64,000 nucleotides of DNA from Candidatus Nanosynbacter sp. TM7-075 (GCF_022828255.1 NZ_JAJQJW010000002.1:62001-126000), one strand, 5' to 3'. Positions 51,821 through 60,695 are shown, counted from the first letter of the stretch. The notes: generated by a model from the sequence alone, not told the origin. Translations and numbers: made by a program.

Positions 51821-54730
51821 TTAAGCCTTTTTCAGGGAAATTTCTACCAATTTACCCTCGATTTTGGCATCATATTTTTCTGATTCATCAGCCGTAGAAT
51901 TCAACTCTACAGCAAGCGTTTCAGATTTAATGACGTCAGCGAAAGCGTCAATAGCTTGAGATATTTCAGAATCGTCACTGGAAATGCTCAGTACAATTCG
52001 ATCATCTATCTGCAGACCAGCTTGCTTGCGCGCGCTTTGGACATGGCGAACGATTTCACGCATCAAGCCTTCGCGCTTTAGTTCAGGAGTGATTGTTAAG
52101 TCATAAACAACGCTCGGTTGCGCCGACTCAGACTCTGAATCTGCAACAATTTCGACAGATTTCACGTTCAATTCATCTTTAGCAATATCGATCAAGAACT
52201 GCGCAACTTCCGCTGGTGTATCCTGAGAAATAGTATTGATAAGCTTCACAGACGCCAACGGCTGACGCACCTTAATTCCCTCCGATGCGCGCTTCGACAA
52301 GCCATCATTCACCGCAGTACGCAGTGCATTCATGTCGCGTAGCATTGAATTATCTATTTCACCAGCTGGCAACCAATCTTTAAGATGAATTGACTCATTA
52401 TCGCCCGTCAAATTATGGTACAATTCTTCCGCTAAGAATGGTGTAAACGGCGCTAGCATATAACTTAGTCGCACCAAAACATAATGGAGCGTGCGGTAAG
52501 CGTCATTTTTATCACCATCATCTTCAGATTTCCAGAAGCGGCGGCGGCTGCGTCGGACATACCAGTTACTTGCATCATCTAAGAATGGCAAAATCGGCTT
52601 AGTCGCATCCTGAAGATTGTAATTATTAAGACCTCGCTCGACCTCTGTTATCAATTGATGCAATCTAGACACAATCCAAATATCCAACGGATTTGTTAAA
52701 TCATGAAGCGGATCTGACAAATCGCCATTAAACTCCCAGCCGTCAACTTCAGCATACATCGTGAAGAAGTCGTACATATTCCAGATCATACCAAGCTTAC
52801 GCGCTACATCCATGACATCCTTATCCGCCAAGGCAAAGTTTTCGCCGTTTGTTAGTGGACTTGAAAGCATCAAAAATCGGAAGCTGTCAGCCGAAGTCTT
52901 ATTCATAAGTTCCATCGGGTCGGTATAATTCTTCAACTTCTTGCTCATTTTTTTACCGTCGGCAGCATTGATAAATCCAGTACAAATCAAATTCTTCCAT
53001 GGAGATTTACCAAACAAAGCCACGTTTACCGCTGTTAAACTATAAAACCAGCCACGAGTTTGATCAATCGCCTCAATAATAAAGTCAGCTGGAAAACTTG
53101 CTTCAAATTTTTCCTTGTTCTCAAATGGATAATGGAATTGAGCAAACGGCATCGAGCCAGACTCAAACCAACAGTCTAAAACCTTACCGATGTGATGCAT
53201 TTCTGCGCCGTCGCACTCAAACGTAACGTCCATAACTTGCGGCAAGTGATAATCGTCCAACTTGCGACCCGTAACTTCTTCAAATTCTGCAAAGCTTCCA
53301 ATCACTTTCACCACTTCCGTGCCATCATTCTTCACGCCCTTCCACACTGGGATTGGTGTTGCCCAATAACGATCGCGGCTCAAATTCCAATCCGGCGCCT
53401 GCTCGATGATGTTGTGGAATCGTCCAGTCCTCAGATTGTCTGGCGTCCAGCTTGTCTGCTCGTTCGCCTCCAACATTTCCTTTTTCTGGCTCTGAATATC
53501 CATAAACCAACTTGGATGAGCACGATACATCAATTTCGTGCCACATCGATGACAATGCGGATATTCGTGGCGAATATATTCAATTTTCAGCGCTCGACCC
53601 TCTTCCAGTAAAGTCTTCGCTATCTCTTTATTTACTTCCCAAATATTGCGACCCAACCATCTGCCCTCCGTGTAATTTCCATCACCGTCAACCAACGATA
53701 ACACTGGAACGTCATTTTTTCGACACAATTCATAGTCGTCCTCGCCGTAAGCTGGCGCAATATGAACAATTCCCGTACCATCCTCGGTCGTCACAAAATC
53801 GGCGTGAAGAATCTTATGCGCAGCCGGCCCACGATTTTCGAATAGCGGCTCAAATCTTTTACCTACCAATTCAGAGCCCTTAATCGTCTTAATTATCGAA
53901 TATTCCAGCGGCTGGTGCTTTTCGTCCGTCATAACTTTCTCAACGCGGTCGCTTGCAACGTAAAACTTTTTATCGCCGTACGCCACCAAAGAATAATCGA
54001 CATCCTGATTCACCGCCAAGACCGTATTTGCCGGCAAAGTCCACGGCGTCGTCGTCCACGCAAGCAGATACTCATCCTCATCCTCCAGCTTAAAGTAGAC
54101 GAACAAGCTCGGGTCGGTGTCCATTTGATAGCTATTTTCCATAGCCACTTCACTCTTAGAAATTGGCGTCGCATCCTTTGTGCAATAGACCAAAATCTTT
54201 TCGCCTTCGTAGATTTTGCCTTCTTCATAAAGTCTCTTGAACGCCCACCAAACAGATTCCATGTAATTGTTATCCATGGTTTTATAAGCGCCCTTAAACT
54301 CGACCCAACGACCAATTCGCTCAATCGTATCTTCCCACTCGGTGCCAGTTCGAACCATAGCCGCTCGACATTCCTTGACATAATCTGAAACGCTAATTTT
54401 TGTGCCAATCTCTTTTTTATTAGAAATGCCTAGCGTTTTTTCAACGTAAACCTCCGCTGGCAGTCCGTGACAATCCCAACCCCAACGTCGCTCAACTCGC
54501 TGACCTTTCATCGTGTGGAAGCGTCCCATCGTATCCTTCACCGTGCTAACCAACAAATGTCCGTGATGTGGCGTTCCCGTCAAAAATGGAGGACCGTCAT
54601 AAAAAACCCAAGAATTATCAGCAGGACGCTGCGCGATCGACTTGTTAAATGTGTCATCCTCTTTCCATCGCTGCACCCAATCTTTCTCATATTCCACAGC
54701 TCGACGACGTGTTCCATGTTTGAATTTCAT
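51821..54730 (-). CDS. ileS: Isoleucyl-tRNA synthetase
   Basis: The 969-residue class I synthetase has the HIGH equivalent HHGH (55-58, in FLTGTPHHGHLL), the CP1 editing domain (WTTTPWTLPANT and GTGIVHIAPAYGEDDYELC) and KMSKK in DGKKMSKKLKNYTDP. The fold and C-terminal region fit the eukaryote-like type 2 IleRS, which is often linked to mupirocin tolerance. It starts after AAGGAGGT. Its 260-nt leader carries a T-box riboswitch. Confidence 0.96.
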   Translation of the reverse strand: MKFKHGTRRRAVEYEKDWVQRWKEDDTFNKSIAQRPADNSWVFYDGPPFLTGTPHHGHLLVSTVKDTMGRFHTMKGQRVERRWGWDCHGLPAEVYVEKTLGISNKKEIGTKISVSDYVKECRAAMVRTGTEWEDTIERIGRWVEFKGAYKTMDNNYMESVWWAFKRLYEEGKIYEGEKILVYCTKDATPISKSEVAMENSYQMDTDPSLFVYFKLEDEDEYLLAWTTTPWTLPANTVLAVNQDVDYSLVAYGDKKFYVASDRVEKVMTDEKHQPLEYSIIKTIKGSELVGKRFEPLFENRGPAAHKILHADFVTTEDGTGIVHIAPAYGEDDYELCRKNDVPVLSLVDGDGNYTEGRWLGRNIWEVNKEIAKTLLEEGRALKIEYIRHEYPHCHRCGTKLMYRAHPSWFMDIQSQKKEMLEANEQTSWTPDNLRTGRFHNIIEQAPDWNLSRDRYWATPIPVWKGVKNDGTEVVKVIGSFAEFEEVTGRKLDDYHLPQVMDVTFECDGAEMHHIGKVLDCWFESGSMPFAQFHYPFENKEKFEASFPADFIIEAIDQTRGWFYSLTAVNVALFGKSPWKNLICTGFINAADGKKMSKKLKNYTDPMELMNKTSADSFRFLMLSSPLTNGENFALADKDVMDVARKLGMIWNMYDFFTMYAEVDGWEFNGDLSDPLHDLTNPLDIWIVSRLHQLITEVERGLNNYNLQDATKPILPFLDDASNWYVRRSRRRFWKSEDDGDKNDAYRTLHYVLVRLSYMLAPFTPFLAEELYHNLTGDNESIHLKDWLPAGEIDNSMLRDMNALRTAVNDGLSKRASEGIKVRQPLASVKLINTISQDTPAEVAQFLIDIAKDELNVKSVEIVADSESESAQPSVVYDLTITPELKREGLMREIVRHVQSARKQAGLQIDDRIVLSISSDDSEISQAIDAFADVIKSETLAVELNSTADESEKYDAKIEGKLVEISLKKA

Positions 54731-54777
54731 TGTACTACCTCCTTATTTTTAGGCTTTTGATAGCTATTTTTCAATTA

Positions 54778-54992
54778 AAAATCACCTCTTCTGACTTCGA
54801 GAATCCGCTTAGGTGTTTTATGCGGACGGTACCATCTCGATTCCAAAAGAAGTGATTCTTTCAGCTCTTTATTTGCTATTTACGCAAGCTCACGGCAGGT
54901 TCTAATCTCGACTTTATGCCGATTTCTTCCCGCAGACTTCACGGCTGATAACCGCTCATTTCACGCCAATTCAACATACGCGAAAACGCCCT
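54778..54992 (-). promoter_or_regulatory. T-box riboswitch of ileS
   Basis: The leader contains a textbook antiterminator: helix GAGA/UCUC, the 7-nt bulge UGGUACC (54828-54834) and helix GUCCGC/GCGGAU. The bulge pairs with the free NCCA end of uncharged tRNA. A long helix (54835-54857 with 54780-54802) runs straight into UUUUU (54777-54781), acting as the terminator stem. Upstream, 54880-54970 can form a Stem I with GCGGUU/AACC(U)GC and GCCG/CGGC helices; candidate Ile specifier codons are AUU and AUC in its internal loop. I cannot fix the specifier without folding. Confidence 0.85.
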
Positions 54993-55013
54993 ACTGTTAT
55001 TGTAGCGCGTTTT
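54983..55013. terminator. Terminator hairpin of the LiaF-like gene
   Basis: AAAACGC, CTAC, loop, GTAG, GCGTTTT with one mismatch and T runs; just downstream of the gene ending at 55033. Confidence 0.75.
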
Positions 55014-55027
55014 CATCAAAATCCCAA
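54999..55027 (-). promoter_or_regulatory. Promoter of the ileS leader
   Basis: On the minus strand TTGGGA, 17 bp, TACAAT. It overlaps the terminator of the preceding gene; transcription would start near 54992, just upstream of Stem I. Confidence 0.5.
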
Positions 55028-55032
55028 GAACT

Positions 55033-55719
55033 TTATTTAATTTCCAGACCGCCTAAAATACACTCACCCTTCAGATATAGAGTCTTTTTGGCAGAATCTT
55101 TAGGTAGAGTTTTGTCATCAGTTCCACCCAAAAATCCGCGCACTTCGTTCTTAACAATCACATCGTCTGGCAAAGTAATATTAATGCCACCGCAAAATGT
55201 AAAAATTTCAATCACAGAACCGTCTTTAATCTTTGCTTGACGCAAATCCAAATCCACGCCGCCAAATATTGCAACCAACGAACCGCCAGTATAATCACCT
55301 TTTACGGCGTCTTCTTCGCCCCAAAAACAAGCAATCTTCTCATTACCTGCGCAGTCTTTGTTCAGCTTTTTAGAACGCTTAACACCCTTAGGACTAGTAT
55401 TAAACATCATTGCCAAACCAGCAGCAATCAAAACTACAGGCCAGAACACTTTCCAGACACTAACGTCAACTATTCCGTAAGAATTTAAGCCAATCAGAAC
55501 ACCAATCGCAATCAATAATAATCCCCAAATCCACGCCGTTTTATTTCGATAATTGAATATATTCACCAGCCCAGACAATACAAATCCTGCAGCCCAAACC
55601 GTACCCCAGAAAATATCCCAGCTAATGTTAATAATTTCGAGGTTCTTCAATAGTAAAACCCCGCCGAGCGCCACGACTACAATGCTCAAAAACGCTCTAA
55701 TCAGAGAACTTTTCTTCAT
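55033..55719 (-). CDS. LiaF-like membrane protein (cell-wall stress family)
   Basis: The 228-residue protein has four hydrophobic segments (about 8-28, 34-55, 62-80, 88-107) and a C-terminal beta-rich domain (about 125-228, with ACFWGEEDAVKGDYTGGSLVAIFGGVDLDL). These correspond to the DUF5668-like membrane part and the LiaF C-terminal domain. LiaF proteins hold a stress kinase inactive in Firmicutes, but no LiaRS is adjacent. TGA-TAGAAT lies 6 nt before the ATG (leaderless). Confidence 0.82.
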   Translation of the reverse strand: MKKSSLIRAFLSIVVVALGGVLLLKNLEIINISWDIFWGTVWAAGFVLSGLVNIFNYRNKTAWIWGLLLIAIGVLIGLNSYGIVDVSVWKVFWPVVLIAAGLAMMFNTSPKGVKRSKKLNKDCAGNEKIACFWGEEDAVKGDYTGGSLVAIFGGVDLDLRQAKIKDGSVIEIFTFCGGINITLPDDVIVKNEVRGFLGGTDDKTLPKDSAKKTLYLKGECILGGLEIK

Positions 55720-55747
55720 ACAATTATTCTATCACTTTTTTATAAAC

Positions 55748-56737
55748 TTAACGTTTTTTAAATTGAACAGTTTTTTTGTTCCGCTTTGATTTTATGATAA
55801 TTATCACTATCAAAATAATGAACAAAAGTATTCCACCGCCAATCATCATTAGCGCTGTAGTTGATGGCCAGAAGAACAATTCTTTTGGCTCGGCGGTTTT
55901 TGTGATTAGCTCATTTTTGTCCTGGCTAATTCCCCACTCGCCAGCCTTCTTTTTATAGGAAATCGACAATTCTACCTTATATTTTCCTCCCCAAAACGGC
56001 GCCAAATTGCTATCAAAATTAAACTGCCGCGTTTCATTCGCAATCATCGCATTCACGCCACCGTTTTTATAGACAACATTCCCCATCGGGTCTTTCACAA
56101 CCAGCTTTACGTCAACATCAGCCGACACATTGCCAGAATTTTTTAAGGCGATTTCATACAATTGACTACTGTTAGAATTCTTAACGTTAAACTTCTCAAT
56201 CGTCACGTCGCGGTGAATATCACCAGGAACTGTTATCGCCATACGGATAGCCTGACGAGTCTGAACTTGAATGCCGCCAGCATTATTTGACGACTGCTTA
56301 ACCTTCCGCTGAACAACCATACATGCATTATGCTCGCCAACATCTGCTTTGCTTGGGACATTTACCGTAAAATCAACAAGCGTGTTCTCGTTCGCGCCAA
56401 GAGTCACCTCTTTCTTAGAGACAGAAATCCATTTGCCCGCACCAACTTTATCCTCCGACTTCTCCTTGCAAGTCATATCACCAGTCGTCGTAACCGTACC
56501 GTCAACCGAATAAACTTCAATCGTTTCTTCTTTATCAGACCCGTTTTGAACATACAATTGGTCAGATTTCGAATCGCCACCAGAAAGATTATAGATGAAA
56601 ATTGAGCTTGTCCTGGGATTATTCGGATCAGGATTTGCTGGTCGACCACCAATACCGTTAGCAGACACCGACATAGGCAAAACCAGCCCTGCAATCATCG
56701 CCACTCCAATAACCTTACTCCACAACGAACTCTTCAT
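55748..56737 (-). CDS. DUF916-like WxL-interacting surface protein
   Basis: The 329-residue protein has a signal peptide (about 1-26, ending SVSANG). An Ig-like domain (about 40-150: SDQLYVQNGSDKEETIEVY, WISVSKKEVTLGANE, VDFTVNVPSKADVGEHNACM) fits DUF916. A second beta domain (about 160-280: DVTIEKFNVKNSNSSQLYEIALKNSG, in two parts) is DUF3324-like, and one membrane helix (about 293-316) with a basic tail ends it. This is the layout of Firmicutes WxL-interacting proteins (CscA), which bridge peptidoglycan and WxL proteins. GGAGG precedes the start, and TGA-TATAAT lies 25 nt further up. Confidence 0.8.
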   Translation of the reverse strand: MKSSLWSKVIGVAMIAGLVLPMSVSANGIGGRPANPDPNNPRTSSIFIYNLSGGDSKSDQLYVQNGSDKEETIEVYSVDGTVTTTGDMTCKEKSEDKVGAGKWISVSKKEVTLGANENTLVDFTVNVPSKADVGEHNACMVVQRKVKQSSNNAGGIQVQTRQAIRMAITVPGDIHRDVTIEKFNVKNSNSSQLYEIALKNSGNVSADVDVKLVVKDPMGNVVYKNGGVNAMIANETRQFNFDSNLAPFWGGKYKVELSISYKKKAGEWGISQDKNELITKTAEPKELFFWPSTTALMMIGGGILLFIILIVIIIIKSKRNKKTVQFKKR

Positions 56738-56783
56738 ATCCCTCCTTAAAAACCTATTATGCTTATTATATCAATGTTACACA

Positions 56784-56817
56784 TAAAAGAATAGACACTC
56801 ATCAGAATATCTATTCT
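56784..56817 (-). terminator. Hairpin terminator after the small WxL-like gene
   Basis: AGAATAGA / TCTATTCT stem with a 14-nt loop, followed by TTTT on the minus strand. Confidence 0.65.
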
Positions 56818-56842
56818 CGCTTAATAAACTAAGTCTTTTTTA

Positions 56843-57499
56843 TTAAATAGCCGTGACAGTTTGAGTCATTGGAAGAATGTATGTACCCGATAGCTGACCA
56901 GCCGGAATGTCCTGCTTTAGACCAATGCCCGTAATGTATCCTTCCCATATTTTGTCAGCACCGGCTGAAGCGGACATTAAGGTAATCGGAGTGCTTCCAG
57001 AAAATGACGCTGAGCTACCTTTTGTAATACCGGTAAGTGTAGTCGAAGATCCAGACTCTGGAGTAACCGTGCCTGCTGACGGATCGACAGTTAGTCGACC
57101 TTGAGCGGCGGTGCCGTTATATTTGTACTGCCTACCACCTGCTGCACCCCATACGCCAGTTCCTGGAGTAGTTGCATTGAGGGTCAGAGTCCAACCGTTA
57201 TCTGCAGCGCCTGTATTTAATACATAAATACGATCCGTGTTATTACCAAACGTACCCGTAGACAGCTGAGCAGTCCCCTTAACAGTTACCGCGCTCATCG
57301 CGAATGTTGGAGGATTTACAGGCGTGAGTCCAGGAGTGTCGGTAATGACAGTAGTCAATGTTCCAGGGTTGATTGTCTGAGAAAGCTTAGAATTAGCGGT
57401 AGACACCGCATTAGCAACAGAGGAGTTCGCCATACTATACAATCCCAATAGACCAATCACGCCTACGCTCGCAACGATCAATAATGTTAACTTTTTCAT
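56843..57499 (-). CDS. Small secreted WxL-like surface protein
   Basis: The 218-residue protein has a signal peptide (about 1-26, cleavage near SSVANA). The motif ANSKLSQTI follows the cleavage site. A WxL-like beta domain (about 70-218) contains GWTLTL (the W-x-L), GRQYKYNG, LTGITKG, a distal IWEGYI and the end GTYILPMTQTVTAI. The whole domain aligns by eye with the C-terminal domain of the RCC1 protein two genes away. No membrane anchor or sorting signal, so retention would rely on non-covalent binding, as for Firmicutes WxL proteins. AAGGAG precedes the ATG. Confidence 0.78.
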   Translation of the reverse strand: MKKLTLLIVASVGVIGLLGLYSMANSSVANAVSTANSKLSQTINPGTLTTVITDTPGLTPVNPPTFAMSAVTVKGTAQLSTGTFGNNTDRIYVLNTGAADNGWTLTLNATTPGTGVWGAAGGRQYKYNGTAAQGRLTVDPSAGTVTPESGSSTTLTGITKGSSASFSGSTPITLMSASAGADKIWEGYITGIGLKQDIPAGQLSGTYILPMTQTVTAI

Positions 57500-57558
57500 T
57501 TTTTCTCCTTACTTAATTGATTTAATTTATTACATTATAACTTATTATGCTTACTTTT

Positions 57559-58266
57559 TCATTTATCCCTCTTTTTCTGTTTTTTAACAATAAATAACAT
57601 AATGAACGCCGCAACAATTACACCAATACCAGCAGCCATAATCATCCATAAATTAATTCCCGTATTAGCCAAAGCCTTACTTATCTCTTTAACAATCTTT
57701 GGAATACCAATAACATCTTCAATGGTCTTTTCCACGGTCTTTTTCGGAGTAGTAGATGAAAAATCAGCAAACCGCACTATTTCCGGGGATGTTGCATTAG
57801 CCTTCAGTTTAGCTGTAACACGACCGTTATGGGTGTATTCTGGAACTGGCGGCATAAAATTATCACCTGGATGATTATTCTGCCAATTTGAAAAATCCAA
57901 CACCCATATATTTCCGTTAACTTTAAGCTTGCTATCCCGTCCCAAAACAAAAGTCCTACCACCAAACTCAACCTTCAAATCGTGCTGACCCGTCGCGGGA
58001 TTAGCTACCGTATGCACCGCATCATAAACGCCATACACCAGCAGATCTTTCCCATTTACCAAATCAAACTTAGAGAATTTTGGCGGAAAAATCGGACAAA
58101 TTGACTCATTCATCTGGCTGCCAGTTTCCAGGGAATCATGAGCGCAATCAGTAATCACTTGCGACAAATTAGAATTAGCCGACGAATCTGCAAAAGCCGA
58201 ATAAGGACTACTCAAAGTAGCTAGTAATGTTATAACGATGAATAATTTTTTTACTCTATTTTTCAT
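57559..58266 (-). CDS. Surface protein with LANTG sorting-type C-terminus
   Basis: The 235-residue protein has a signal peptide (about 5-28, ending AFADS), then SSANSNLSQVI, which echoes the small WxL-like protein. A beta-rich middle (about 60-165) follows. The C-terminal signal is LANTG, a hydrophobic stretch (about 205-226) and KKQKKRDK. LAxTG is a known sortase recognition variant. It matches the small LPxTG protein (CscD) of Firmicutes csc clusters. The ATG at 58266 has AAGG 6 nt before it; the TTG at 58272 is less likely. Two cysteines near residues 40-60 could form a disulfide. Confidence 0.78.
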   Translation of the reverse strand: MKNRVKKLFIVITLLATLSSPYSAFADSSANSNLSQVITDCAHDSLETGSQMNESICPIFPPKFSKFDLVNGKDLLVYGVYDAVHTVANPATGQHDLKVEFGGRTFVLGRDSKLKVNGNIWVLDFSNWQNNHPGDNFMPPVPEYTHNGRVTAKLKANATSPEIVRFADFSSTTPKKTVEKTIEDVIGIPKIVKEISKALANTGINLWMIMAAGIGVIVAAFIMLFIVKKQKKRDK

Positions 58267-58274
58267 ACTCAACC

Positions 58275-60695
58275 TTATTGCGCTGTTACCGTTAATGTCA
58301 TTGGTAGTTCATAAGTTCCTGGTTTTTGATATGCTGGAATAGTCTGGTTTAATCGAACGTTCCGTAGCAAAAATGCGCACCCCAATTGGTTAGTTGACCC
58401 GCTGCTGCTCATCAACGTAACGCCGTTAGCCGTAGCAGTCCCTACCTTAAATTGAGAATCAACGCCCTTTGATATTCCTGATATTTGGCAAGTTGAACCG
58501 CTCAATGAACTACCCGAAGCTAAGACAGATGATGCGCCAAAATTGACAGACAGAAATCCCTGATCGCCATTAGTGCCGTTGAACATATACGATTCCGTAC
58601 CACCAGTTCGCTTCCACTTGGCGGTCGCGCCGTCAGATGCCGACAACACAACACTCCACCCAGAGCTGGTCTGTGTATTCGTCACTTCAATTTGCTTCGA
58701 GCTTGAGTTGGACAAGAGGGCGCTGGTGGCTACGCTGCTATTACTTATAGTCGAGTTGCCAAACTTCGTACCAGTATCCGTAATTGTAGCGCCAGCATTA
58801 TCTCTAAAACGAATATCTAACGACCCAGGAGCAGTCTTAAATTCTGGATACATTGTGTAGCTATCAATGCTAGATCCAGGAGCGACAGTCGTGTCAGTTG
58901 CTACACGGACGCAATAATTTTCGTTCCTATCAAGCCCTTTATCGACAAGCGCCAAATCCCACACACCCACTTCGCCAGCAGATATTTTTTGCGCATTCGT
59001 GAACGTTCCAGCCACTCCGCTTTTTCTCACCAGACTTTGAGGTCGAGAAGCGATAGCTCCTGCCGGCAATTCTGGATCAGTCGAGTTGCTATTGATATTA
59101 GTGCCGTCAGCGGGACCGCTCGCAGAATAAGCAAGTTTTGACACTCCGGTCACGACTTGCCAATCTGAACTACTTACCGCCGAACAAGTTGCCGTGCTAC
59201 CCTTTTTTGCATATTCGACACGCAGCTTCATTGACGAGGATTCAACGGCTCCCCCTGGAGGTGCTATTAGCGCAGGACGCATGACAGGACTATTACTCGA
59301 CTGGCCATTCCCTATCTGACCCTTGTTATTATTACCCCAACAATACATCTCACCTGTACGTAAAGCGCATAAAAAGTCTTTACCTGCATACATAGAAGTT
59401 TCACCGGAACTCGTAAATGGAACATTCACTTTTACAGGGGCGGGCAAATATCCCGTAATAGACCCGTTACCCATTTGACCCTTAGAATTAGCACCCCAAC
59501 AATAAATTTCGCCAGTGTTTAATACCATACACGTAAATTCGCCACCAGCGTAAACATTTTTAACAGTCTTCCCTCCAGAAAGGATACTACTACCAAAAGA
59601 AACTCTTGAAGCAATATTTCTATAGCCCATTGCTGTAACACCCAACTGACCCTTGGTATTTTTTCCCCAACAATACACTTCTTGACCGCCAAAAATAACA
59701 GCACAGGCATGTGAATCACCAGCAGATATTGACTCAACTTTTTTTCCATTAAAACCTTTGACTTCAGTAGGATATTGAGTTCTACCAGCAGCAAGTCCTA
59801 CTCCAGTCCTTCCCGTAATATTAGACCCCCAGCAGAATGCTGTGCCTTCAACTGTCGAAGCACACGTAAATTTATCTCCTGCAACAACCTGTTTAACCGA
59901 TTCCGTCCCAAAGTTATTCATATTAACTGCTGTTGGCGTGGTTGAACCTAAGAGTACGTCACGACCTAATTCTCCATTTACACCTCTACCCCAACAGTAC
60001 AATTTTCTCTCCGAGTTAAGCGAACAAGTATGCTCATTACCTGCCGCAATTTGAGAGACGACTGTGGTTGCGAATTCCCTAACTGGATATGGAGCATTCC
60101 TCTGAACTATACCATTATCCCCTAGTCTTCCAGCCAACCCATAACCCCAGCAATAATCTTTATCGTCAGAAGCAATTACGCAAGTGTGATAATAACCAGT
60201 AGTAATCTGTTTTATAGTCTTACCGTTGAGTACGTCTTGTGTATATACAGGTACTGGGACCGTTGATGAGGTGGTTGAATTAGTACCAAGAACTCCATAT
60301 TGACCATTACCCCAACAATAAACACTATCATCCGACATAATGGCGCAGTTATGCTCATACCCGCTTCCGTACTCAGCTAATTTTTTAAAATATACACTCT
60401 TATTTTGCAGACCAACCCTCAGCCTAAAATCAGCGCCGACTTTTGGTAATGTGGCAACGGTGTTGGTATTTGCCAACGGACTGCCTGGATTAATACCATT
60501 GGACGATTCGTATAACCGATAAGAAACTTGCTCCACTTCAACCTGCTTGCCACCACTAGGAATAGTCGCACGACTTTGTTGCGAGATCAAAAACATAAAT
60601 CCTAAAGCTGCGCTAACGACAATAAAACCGCCAAGAATAAAAAATCTCTTGGCTTTACGGTCTTTTATTATTGATAACGTTCTATTATGTTCCAT
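58275..60695 (-). CDS. Large surface protein: seven RCC1 repeats plus WxL-like domain
   Basis: The 806-residue protein has a membrane anchor or signal peptide (about 19-40), then a region (about 50-100) ending RLRVGL. Seven RCC1 blades occupy about 105-475, each with a cysteine pair such as HNC...YCWG. A beta domain (about 484-622, LRVEYAKKGSTATC ... NYCVRVATD) and a C-terminal WxL-like domain (about 625-806: GWSVVL, ISGISKG, GTYELPMTLTVTA) follow. The RCC1 propeller appears inserted into one beta-sandwich split before and after it. I use ATG 60695, which lies 6 nt after a weak TATACC; the frame is open further up. It starts the WxL-type operon. Confidence 0.85.
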   Translation of the reverse strand: MEHNRTLSIIKDRKAKRFFILGGFIVVSAALGFMFLISQQSRATIPSGGKQVEVEQVSYRLYESSNGINPGSPLANTNTVATLPKVGADFRLRVGLQNKSVYFKKLAEYGSGYEHNCAIMSDDSVYCWGNGQYGVLGTNSTTSSTVPVPVYTQDVLNGKTIKQITTGYYHTCVIASDDKDYCWGYGLAGRLGDNGIVQRNAPYPVREFATTVVSQIAAGNEHTCSLNSERKLYCWGRGVNGELGRDVLLGSTTPTAVNMNNFGTESVKQVVAGDKFTCASTVEGTAFCWGSNITGRTGVGLAAGRTQYPTEVKGFNGKKVESISAGDSHACAVIFGGQEVYCWGKNTKGQLGVTAMGYRNIASRVSFGSSILSGGKTVKNVYAGGEFTCMVLNTGEIYCWGANSKGQMGNGSITGYLPAPVKVNVPFTSSGETSMYAGKDFLCALRTGEMYCWGNNNKGQIGNGQSSNSPVMRPALIAPPGGAVESSSMKLRVEYAKKGSTATCSAVSSSDWQVVTGVSKLAYSASGPADGTNINSNSTDPELPAGAIASRPQSLVRKSGVAGTFTNAQKISAGEVGVWDLALVDKGLDRNENYCVRVATDTTVAPGSSIDSYTMYPEFKTAPGSLDIRFRDNAGATITDTGTKFGNSTISNSSVATSALLSNSSSKQIEVTNTQTSSGWSVVLSASDGATAKWKRTGGTESYMFNGTNGDQGFLSVNFGASSVLASGSSLSGSTCQISGISKGVDSQFKVGTATANGVTLMSSSGSTNQLGCAFLLRNVRLNQTIPAYQKPGTYELPMTLTVTAQ

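Noticed and set aside
56750..57555. Repeated TTATTATGCTTA before two genes of the WxL cluster
   Set aside because: Two copies of an AT-rich 12-mer near -10 regions are explained by promoter composition; no symmetry or wider recurrence was seen.
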